Of a stretch of DNA of 38,272 nt, positions 32,106 through 38,272 are shown in pieces; position 1 is the stretch's first letter, and the number at the start of each line of letters is the position of its first letter. The notes beneath the pieces were generated by a model, which did no database searches, was not told the origin of the DNA, and saw only the letters and a program-made list of their open reading frames with translations. The position numbers were made by a program, and so were the translations under genes. Origin of the DNA: Alphaproteobacteria bacterium (GTDB lineage Bacteria; Pseudomonadota; Alphaproteobacteria; Micropepsales; Micropepsaceae); contig PLJH01000018.1 in NCBI GenBank assembly GCA_003139615.1, positions 1 to 38,272 of the forward strand. The letters run 5' to 3'.

Positions 32106-33329
32106 TTAAATATCCAGCAATAGTCGTTGGGGGTCTTCCAGGTTTTCCTTGACCCTTACGAGGAAGGTGACAGCTTCCCGTCCGTCCACCAGGCGGTGAT
32201 CGTAAGAAAGTGCCAAATACATCATCGGGAGGATTTCAATCTTGTCGTCCACCACAACAGGGCGCTTCTGTATTTTATGCATACCTAACACGCCCGATTG
32301 CGGCGAGTTGAGGATCGGCGTCGACATCAGCGAGCCGAACACGCCCCCATTGGTGATCGTGAACGTTCCCCCCTGCAACTCTTCCAGCTTGAGCTTGCCG
32401 TCGCGGGCGCGGGTGCCGAGATCGGAAATCGCGGATTCAATTCCGGCGAGCGAGAGTTTGTCGGCATCGCGCACCACGGGCACGATCAATCCGCGCTCGG
32501 TCGAAACCGCGACGCCCATGTCGTAATAGTTCTTGTAGACGATGTCGTCGCCTTCGATCTCGGCGTTGACATTGGGCAGTTCCTTGAGCGCCGCGATGCA
32601 GGCCTTCACGAAGAAACCCATGAAGCCCAGCCTGACGCCGTGCTTCTTCTCGAAATCCTCTTTGTATTCCGCGCGCAACGCCATCACATGGCTCATATCG
32701 ACTTCGTTGAAGGTCGTGAGCTGGGCAGCGGTGTTCTGCGATTCCTTCAGGCGCAATGCGATGGTCTTGCGCAGGCGTGTCATGCGCACGCGCTCTTCGC
32801 GCGCCGCATTGGGGCGCGGGCCGGTGGGAATGGGCGTCGTGGGTTGTTGGGTGCTGCGCTCGCTCGCGCGCGATTCAAGTGCCGCCAGCATATCGCCTTT
32901 GGTGACGCGGCCGTCTCTCCCGCTTGCCGCAACGTTAGCAGGCTGAATCCCTGTTTCCGCCGCAATGCGGCGAACGGACGGCATCACGGGCGCGGGTTCT
33001 GCTTTGGGTGCAGGCGGCGGAGGCGTTGGTGCAGCGGGCTTTGCTTGCACGGGAGCAACAACAGGAGCCGCGGCCGGCTTCGCAGCCACGGCGCCTTGCG
33101 AAATCGCACCGAGAATCGTACCGACCTGAACGGTTGCGCCCGATTGCACGGAGATCGATTCGATCGAACCATCGGACGGCGAGGGCACTTCCACCGTCAC
33201 CTTGTCGGTTTCGAGCTCGACCAGCGGCTCGTCGCGCGTGACGGTGTCGCCCTCTTTCTTGAACCAGCGCGCAACGGTGGCTTCCGTCACGGACTCGCCC
33301 ATGGCCGGGACCTTGATGTCGATGCTCAT
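32106..33329 (-). CDS. odhB: 2-oxoglutarate dehydrogenase E2, dihydrolipoyllysine succinyltransferase
   Basis: The product is 407 residues, the core acyltransferase of the 2-oxoglutarate dehydrogenase complex of the TCA cycle. Domain order: an N-terminal lipoyl domain with the lipoylated Lys43 in [14 protein letters not shown]; an Ala/Pro-rich linker (about 85-125); the peripheral-subunit-binding domain ([32 protein letters not shown], in two stretches); a second flexible linker; then the catalytic domain, with active-site His in [18 protein letters not shown] near the C-terminus. The start is ATG 33329, 44 bases after the sucA stop. Equivalent to E. coli sucB. Confidence 0.97.
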   Translation of the reverse strand: MSIDIKVPAMGESVTEATVARWFKKEGDTVTRDEPLVELETDKVTVEVPSPSDGSIESISVQSGATVQVGTILGAISQGAVAAKPAAAPVVAPVQAKPAAPTPPPPAPKAEPAPVMPSVRRIAAETGIQPANVAASGRDGRVTKGDMLAALESRASERSTQQPTTPIPTGPRPNAAREERVRMTRLRKTIALRLKESQNTAAQLTTFNEVDMSHVMALRAEYKEDFEKKHGVRLGFMGFFVKACIAALKELPNVNAEIEGDDIVYKNYYDMGVAVSTERGLIVPVVRDADKLSLAGIESAISDLGTRARDGKLKLEELQGGTFTITNGGVFGSLMSTPILNSPQSGVLGMHKIQKRPVVVDDKIEILPMMYLALSYDHRLVDGREAVTFLVRVKENLEDPQRLLLDI

Positions 33330-33373
33330 GCAACCCTCGTTTCGCAGGTCACGCGCGGGGAGTCCCGCGAGCG

Positions 33374-36301
33374 TTACAGCGTCAGTGCTTCGTCGAGAAA
33401 CGCTTTCAACTCCGCCAGGTGCTGGCTCATCAAGCCCGCCGCGGTCGACGCATATTCCGGCCGGCCCACATAGCGCGGGCGCGAATTGCCGCCCAGATCC
33501 TTGATCGTCATTTCGATGCGCGGTGCGATGAAGGTCCAGGCGCCCTGGTTCTTCGGTTCTTCCTGGCACCAGATCACTTCCGCCTTCGGGAAGCGCGCCA
33601 GCTCCTGCGCCAGCACGCCTTCCGGGAACGGGTAGAGCTGTTCGATGCGCAGCATCTGGATGCGCGTTTCGCCCCGCTTCTCGCGCTCTTCCATCAGGTC
33701 GAAATAGACTTTGCCGGTGCACAGGATCACGCGCTTGATCTCGTCGTCGGGCAAGAGCTTGACGGTGGTGGCGCCGGGCACGGTTTCGGCCTGGTCGCGG
33801 AACACGCGGTGGAACGACGAACCCGTCTGCATATCCGAAAGGAACGAGGTGCAGCGCTTGTTGCGCAACAGCGATTTCGGCGTCATCAGGATCAGCGGTT
33901 TGCGGAACGGGCGATGCACCTGCCGGCGCAGCACATGGAAATAATTCGCCGGCGTCGTGCAATAGGCGACCTGGATATTGTCCTGCGCGCAAAGCTGCAG
34001 ATAGCGCTCGAGGCGCGCGGAGGAATGCTCCGGGCCCTGGCCTTCATAGCCATGCGGCAACAGCATCACGAGGCCGCACATGCGCAGCCATTTCATTTCG
34101 CCCGATGCGATGAACTGGTCGATCACCACCTGCGCGCCGTTCGCGAAATCGCCGAACTGCGCTTCCCAGAGAACGAGCGCGCGCGGTTCGGCCGAGCTGT
34201 AGCCATATTCGAAGCCCAGCACCGCTTCTTCGGAGAGAAGCGAATCCACCACTTCGAATTCGCCCTGACCGGGGCGGATATGGGCCAGCGGCCAATAGCG
34301 CTCTTCGCTTTCCTGATCGACAAGCGCCGCATGGCGCTGCGAGAACGTGCCGCGCGACGTATCCTGTCCCGAAAGCCTGACGGGGCAGCCTTCGTTGAGC
34401 AATGTGCCGAAGGCGAGCGCTTCGCCCGTCGCCCAGTCAAAGCCCGTGCCCGTCTCGAACATCTGCGCCTTGGCCTGAAGCTGGCGCGCAATGGTGCGAT
34501 GCAGATGGAAGGATTCCGGCGCCGTCGACAGCGCGTGGCCCACTTTCATCAGATCGGCAAGCGGCACGGATGTCTCGCCGCGGCGATCGCCGTCCGGCGC
34601 AATCGCAAATCCCGACCAGCGGCCGTCGAGCCAGTCGGCGCGGTTGGGGCGGTGGTTCTTCGCCTGGTCGAGCTCTTCGTCGAGCCGCTTCTGAAACGCC
34701 GCGATCATGCCGCGCACATCGTCTTCCGTCAGCGTGCCTTCGGCGACGAGCTTCGCCGCATAAAGCTCCAGCGCGGTCGGATGATCCTTGATCGCGCGAT
34801 ACATCAAAGGCTGCGTGAAGGACGGCTCGTCGGTCTCGTTGTGACCGAAGCGCCGGTAGCAGAACATGTCGATCACGACATCCTTATGGAACAGCTGGCG
34901 AAACTCTGTGGCAATGCGCGCGACATGCACCACGGCTTCGGGATCGTCGCCATTCACATGGAAGATCGGCGCCTGCACCATGAGCGCCACGTCCGACGGG
35001 TAGGGTGACGAGCGCGCGTAAGCGGGCGAGGTGGTGAATCCGATCTGGTTGTTCACCACGAAATGGATGGTGCCGCCGGTGCGGAAGCCCTTGGTGCCGG
35101 ACATCGCGAAACATTCCGCGACCACGCCCTGGCCTGCGAACGCGGCATCGCCGTGCAGGAGCAGCGGCATCACGCTGGCGCGCGTGGTGGCGTCGCCCAA
35201 TTGCGTCTGCTTGGCGCGTACCTTGCCCAGCACGACGGGATCGGACGCTTCGAGATGTGAAGGATTCGCGGTCAGCGAGAGATGCACCTTCACGGAATCG
35301 AATTCGCGATCCGATGACGCGCCCAAATGATATTTGACATCGCCCGAACCCTGCACTTCCGTGGGCAGCACGCTGCCGCCCTGGAATTCGTGGAAGATCT
35401 GGCGATAGGGCTTGGCCATCACATTGGCGAGCACGTTGAGCCGCCCGCGATGCGACATGCCGAGCACGATTTCCTTCACGCCCAGCTGGCCGCCGCGCTT
35501 GATGATCTGCTCCAGCGCGGGGACCATCGCTTCGCCGCCGTCGAGCCCGAAGCGCTTGGTGCCCACGAAGCGCAAGGAGGCGAATTTCTCGAAGCCCTCG
35601 GCCTCGATCAGCTTGTTGAGGATGGCGCGTTTGCCTTCCTTGGTGAAGGTGATTTCCTTGTCGGGCCCTTCGATCCGCCGCTGCAGCCAATCCTTCTGCT
35701 CGGGATCGTTGATATGCATGAACTCGTAGCCGATGGGCCCGCAATAGGTGCGCTTGAGGATATCCACCATGCGTCGCGGGCTCGCGCTTTCCATGCCCAG
35801 CACGCCGTTGATGAAGATGGGCCGGTCGAGTTCGGCTTCGTGGAAGCCGTAGAAATTGGGATCGAGCTGCGGCAGCGAAGTCTTCTTGCCGAGCTTGAGG
35901 GGATCGAGATCGGCCGCGAGATGGCCGATGACGCGATAGGCGCGCACCAGCTGGATGGCGTGGATGGAGTCCTTGGCGGCATCGCGGAGGTCCGCGTCGC
36001 TGACGGCGCCTTTCGCGCGGGGCTCCGGCTGGCCGGTCAGGGCCGAAGTGAGGTCGCCGGTCTCATAGTCGAGCTTTGCGTCGCGCCGCCAGGCGGGCCC
36101 GCGGCCCAGCTGGGCGGCGGAAAGGCCGTCTTCGCCGAGGGTTGCGAAATAGGCCCGCCAGGAGGGGTCCACCGCATCGGGGTTTTCGAGGTACTGGCCA
36201 TAGAGCGCCTCGACATAGGCGGCGTTCGTGCCGAACAGGAAGGACGATTGCTCCAGCACCGCATTGGGGGCGCCGGCAAAAGCTTCGGAATCTCTATCCA
36301 T
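33374..36301 (-). CDS. sucA: 2-oxoglutarate dehydrogenase E1 component
   Basis: The product is 975 residues, the thiamine-diphosphate-dependent E1 that decarboxylates 2-oxoglutarate in the TCA cycle. The N-terminal segment [20 protein letters not shown] is the usual E1o leader. Catalytic-core features include [17 protein letters not shown], the ThDP site around [16 protein letters not shown] with VNNQIGF, and [15 protein letters not shown]. The C-terminal transketolase-like part has [21 protein letters not shown] and ends [11 protein letters not shown]. The ribosome-binding site before ATG 36301 is weak (TTTTGAA), but the residues that follow fit family N-termini. It is the first gene of the minus-strand cluster; mdh and sucCD, often upstream in alphaproteobacteria, are not here. 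Confidence 0.97.
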   Translation of the reverse strand: MDRDSEAFAGAPNAVLEQSSFLFGTNAAYVEALYGQYLENPDAVDPSWRAYFATLGEDGLSAAQLGRGPAWRRDAKLDYETGDLTSALTGQPEPRAKGAVSDADLRDAAKDSIHAIQLVRAYRVIGHLAADLDPLKLGKKTSLPQLDPNFYGFHEAELDRPIFINGVLGMESASPRRMVDILKRTYCGPIGYEFMHINDPEQKDWLQRRIEGPDKEITFTKEGKRAILNKLIEAEGFEKFASLRFVGTKRFGLDGGEAMVPALEQIIKRGGQLGVKEIVLGMSHRGRLNVLANVMAKPYRQIFHEFQGGSVLPTEVQGSGDVKYHLGASSDREFDSVKVHLSLTANPSHLEASDPVVLGKVRAKQTQLGDATTRASVMPLLLHGDAAFAGQGVVAECFAMSGTKGFRTGGTIHFVVNNQIGFTTSPAYARSSPYPSDVALMVQAPIFHVNGDDPEAVVHVARIATEFRQLFHKDVVIDMFCYRRFGHNETDEPSFTQPLMYRAIKDHPTALELYAAKLVAEGTLTEDDVRGMIAAFQKRLDEELDQAKNHRPNRADWLDGRWSGFAIAPDGDRRGETSVPLADLMKVGHALSTAPESFHLHRTIARQLQAKAQMFETGTGFDWATGEALAFGTLLNEGCPVRLSGQDTSRGTFSQRHAALVDQESEERYWPLAHIRPGQGEFEVVDSLLSEEAVLGFEYGYSSAEPRALVLWEAQFGDFANGAQVVIDQFIASGEMKWLRMCGLVMLLPHGYEGQGPEHSSARLERYLQLCAQDNIQVAYCTTPANYFHVLRRQVHRPFRKPLILMTPKSLLRNKRCTSFLSDMQTGSSFHRVFRDQAETVPGATTVKLLPDDEIKRVILCTGKVYFDLMEEREKRGETRIQMLRIEQLYPFPEGVLAQELARFPKAEVIWCQEEPKNQGAWTFIAPRIEMTIKDLGGNSRPRYVGRPEYASTAAGLMSQHLAELKAFLDEALTL

Positions 36302-36485
36302 TTCAAAATGTTGGGCGGAAAGCCGCCCGCTCCTTGCGCCGGGATGTTGGCCCCGCCGTCATCACGGGGGACCGGTACCGCGTTTCGCACCGCAATGCAC
36401 GCGGCAATTTCGAGGCAATCCAACGGCCCGCAGGGTTAATATGTGGTCAATGCCCCCGTTTTTCGAGGCCGCTTGCACGTATGGA

Positions 36486-36511
36486 CATTATATAGTACAT
36501 GCTCATTATAT
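36486..36511 (+). promoter_or_regulatory. Direct repeats in the toxin-antitoxin promoter region
   Basis: CATTATAT occurs twice in the same orientation (36486-36493 and 36504-36511), 18 bases apart, just before the toxin start codon at 36520. The region is AT-rich with TATA-like -10 candidates, and TTGCAC at 36473 is a possible -35 box. Autoregulation by the antitoxin at such repeats is normal for this family, but no spacing is ideal. Confidence 0.4.
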
Positions 36512-36519
36512 GAGGCAGC

Positions 36520-36867
36520 ATGAAGCTTCCGCCGCGAAAAATTCCGATCGCTTTTTATCGCACGGCTGCGGGGACCGAGGTGGTTCTGAATTGGTTGCGG
36601 GGTCTGGATGCAACCGACCGCAACATCATCGGGCAGGATCTGATGCGCGTGCAGTTTCGCTGGCCGGTCGGGATGCCGCTGTGCCGTGCGCTGGGCGATG
36701 GGCTCTGGGAAGTGCGCAGCGATCTTGGCGGCAATCGCATTGCGCGGATGTTCTTCTGCTTCGCGAACGATCGCATGGTGGCGCTGCACGGCTTCATCAA
36801 GAAAACGCAGCAGACGCCGGAATTTGAACTGAAGCTTGCGCGCAAGCGCAAGCGTGAATACGAGTAA
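36520..36867 (+). CDS. HigB/Gp49-type toxin (RelE superfamily)
   Basis: The product is 115 residues of the phage-derived Gp49-like/HigB toxin family, RelE-fold ribonucleases that cut mRNA on the ribosome. Diagnostic parts are FYRTAAGTEVVLNWLRGLDATDR, GDGLWEVRSDLGGNRIARMFFCF and MVALHGFIKKTQQTPEFELKLARKRKREY; the last matches the family's HgF.KKtqktP..ei..A motif. GAGG sits just before ATG 36520. The antitoxin gene follows after 11 bases, giving the toxin-first order of higBA-type modules. It is transcribed away from sucA. Confidence 0.88.
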   Translation: MKLPPRKIPIAFYRTAAGTEVVLNWLRGLDATDRNIIGQDLMRVQFRWPVGMPLCRALGDGLWEVRSDLGGNRIARMFFCFANDRMVALHGFIKKTQQTPEFELKLARKRKREYE

Positions 36868-36878
36868 GGGAGTTTGTC

Positions 36879-37175
36879 ATGGCCGCCAAAAAACCGCGCA
36901 ATGCCAAAGAGCTGACGACGCTTGATGAATTCCTCGACAAGGAAGGCACGCGCGCCGCCTTTCAGGCCGTGGCGATCAAGGAAGTTCTCGCTTGGCAGAT
37001 CGAGCAGGCGATGAAAGCGCAAGGCCTGTCGCGCAAGCGCATGGCCGAACGCATGGGCACAAGCCGCAGCCAGATCAGCCGCCTGCTCGACCCGCGGGAC
37101 GGCAACGTGACATTGGCGACGTTGCAGCGCGCGGCGGCCATGCTCGGGCGCACGGTGAGATTGGAGTTGGAATAG
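36879..37175 (+). CDS. HigA-type XRE-family antitoxin
   Basis: The product is 98 residues with one Cro/C1-type helix-turn-helix (about residues 43-90: AMKAQGLSRKRMAERMGTSRSQISRLLDP, then VTLATLQRAAAMLGRTVRLELE). Its N-terminal 40 residues, with TTLDEFLDKEGTRAAFQAVAIKEV, resemble the toxin-binding part of this antitoxin group. GGGAG lies before ATG 36879. It should bind the upstream toxin and repress the pair's promoter, perhaps at the CATTATAT repeats. The toxin and antitoxin genes are both intact. Confidence 0.88.
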   Translation: MAAKKPRNAKELTTLDEFLDKEGTRAAFQAVAIKEVLAWQIEQAMKAQGLSRKRMAERMGTSRSQISRLLDPRDGNVTLATLQRAAAMLGRTVRLELE

Positions 37176-37269
37176 GCGTGCTAACAGCTCGTTGCAACGT
37201 CGATTGCTAATTTCGAGCAGGAAAGAGGCAGCGCAAATTTACCGGCTAATCGAGAAAGGTGACCTAAGC

Positions 37270-38163
37270 ATGATGGCTAACGGACCTGTCAAATCTAAAG
37301 GAGTGCGCGAATTGTCTCGCAATCCATATCTGTCCGACGACAACGTTGCGACTCTTAAGCCATCCGTTTTCGCGTATATGGATATTCTCGGCTACTCGGA
37401 AATGGTGAAACGATCAGCAGCGACCGGCGACTCTCAGAATATGCTTCGGAAAGTGCATTCTGCGCTGTCGCAAGGGCGTGGCATCTTAGAAGACGCAGCT
37501 ATCAAGGACGACTTGCCCAAGTTCGTTGAGAAAGACACTTATGCTCTCAAAGCATTCACGGACAACGTCGTACTTGGATGGCCGATTCGCAGCGATGCGG
37601 AAAGTGAGTTTGGGCAAGCATTTTCCAAACTTGCATATTTCCAACTTCAAATGGCGTTGAACGGTTTTTTTGTTCGCGGAGCAATTTCGGTCGGAGATGT
37701 CTATATCGACGATATCGCCGTTTTTGGGGGCGCGCTAATTGAGGCATACGAAGGCGAAGGGTCGCTTGCCCGTGATCCACGAATTGTTCTGACCTCATCC
37801 GCTATTGGTCCGGTGAAAACGCACTTGACCTACTACAGGGAGCCGGAATTTGCGCCACAGACACGAGAATTGTTGTGCGACGCAGATGGACAATGGTTTT
37901 TGAATTACCTTGAGGAGACCTTGATCGCCGAGTATGAAATTGGTCCAGATTACGATTCTATTTTCTCACACAAAACCATGGTTGAGAACAGATTAGCCGA
38001 GTATTCTAGTTCCCCGTCGATTTTTGCGAAGTACGCCTGGGTCGCAGGTTATCACAACAGTTTTTGTGACCTTCATTCTCAATATTTTGAACAGAAGCAT
38101 AAGATCGATCTACAGTTATTTCGCGCGGTCCCAAAACTCATTACAGAGCATTGGGCTCGATAG
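37270..38163 (+). CDS. Uncharacterised protein with divergent class III nucleotide-cyclase-like motifs
   Basis: The product is 297 residues with no confident family name. Three stretches follow the order of class III nucleotide cyclases: FAYMDILGYSEMV (Asp38, like the first metal Asp in FaDivGFt), AFTDNVVLGWP (Asp98, like the second metal Asp), and RGAISVGDVYIDD then VFGGALIEAYEGE (136-163, like R.Gi..G...G.avn.Aarle). There is no membrane segment or signal. AAGGTG lies upstream of ATG 37270; ATG 37273 is equally possible, and a TTG farther upstream is not supported. The gene is visibly richer in A and T than its neighbours, suggesting transfer. It stands next to a toxin-antitoxin pair; any partner effector would be beyond the right edge. 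Confidence 0.6.
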   Translation: MMANGPVKSKGVRELSRNPYLSDDNVATLKPSVFAYMDILGYSEMVKRSAATGDSQNMLRKVHSALSQGRGILEDAAIKDDLPKFVEKDTYALKAFTDNVVLGWPIRSDAESEFGQAFSKLAYFQLQMALNGFFVRGAISVGDVYIDDIAVFGGALIEAYEGEGSLARDPRIVLTSSAIGPVKTHLTYYREPEFAPQTRELLCDADGQWFLNYLEETLIAEYEIGPDYDSIFSHKTMVENRLAEYSSSPSIFAKYAWVAGYHNSFCDLHSQYFEQKHKIDLQLFRAVPKLITEHWAR

Positions 38164-38272
38164 ATGGCGTGTCGCGCGAAATCAGACGGCAATACTTTTG
38201 CTTCTGCGACTTAGCGCTCAAGGACAACATCGGTCGATCAGACGTCAGCGGTTGACGTTGCCCCCGCGGTTT

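Noticed and set aside
30144..32123. 659-codon plus-strand frame
   Set aside because: It is antisense to lpdA, whose full domain set is present; no domain of its own.
33419..35008. 529-codon plus-strand frame
   Set aside because: It is antisense to sucA and carries no recognisable motif.
38164..38272. Gene after the cyclase-like ORF
   Set aside because: The last 109 bases contain no start codon with a supported frame; any following gene would begin beyond the window.

Overview
The window is about 38 kb of GC-rich chromosomal DNA from a Gram-negative bacterium, most probably an alphaproteobacterium. The evidence is a TonB-dependent outer-membrane receptor, a sucA-odhB-lpdA cluster, a COQ4-family ubiquinone protein, many SDR, luciferase-like and amidohydrolase genes, and REP-type GC-rich inverted repeats. 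The species cannot be named from the sequence. No rRNA, tRNA, CRISPR array or intact insertion sequence was seen.

Layout: (1) 1-5520, the 3' part of the high-affinity potassium uptake operon: kdpB (5' end outside the window), kdpC, kdpD, kdpE. (2) 5659-6534, a lone COQ4-family gene. (3) 6597-23523, a large catabolic island: an AtuA-like acyl-CoA protein diverging from a TonB receptor plus crotonase, a BKACE-family enzyme diverging from a D-aminoacylase-type amidohydrolase, a seven-gene minus-strand operon (luciferase-like monooxygenase, alpha/beta hydrolase, SDR, AraC regulator, amidohydrolase, SDR, TetR regulator), and a VOC protein plus cyclase-family hydrolase operon. (4) 23620-28356, repeat elements flanking an MFS exporter and a second luciferase-like gene that is translationally coupled to a GH29 alpha-L-fucosidase-like gene. 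(5) 28373-29978, a TMEM43-family membrane protein and a small secreted Tyr/His/Asp-rich protein. (6) 30015-36301, the 2-oxoglutarate dehydrogenase complex genes (sucA, odhB, lpdA) with a small membrane-protein gene inserted and a VOC gene at the end. (7) 36520-38163, a HigB/HigA-type toxin-antitoxin pair followed by an AT-richer gene whose product looks like a divergent class III nucleotide cyclase.

The main finding is regulatory. Near-identical palindromes of the form TA(T/G)AAC-N4-GTT(A/C/T)TA lie over the predicted promoters of three separate transcription units: the TonB receptor at 8762, the monooxygenase operon at 21894 with a second copy at 21926, and the VOC/cyclase operon at 23581. 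At each, the palindrome lies between or over the -35 and -10 boxes. The last gene of the monooxygenase operon is a TetR-family regulator. Together these suggest one substrate-induced regulon for uptake and breakdown of an unidentified, probably hydrophobic or aromatic, compound. The substrate cannot be read from the sequence. The second lead is the cyclase-like protein beside the toxin-antitoxin pair at the right end, whose possible partner genes would lie beyond the window.
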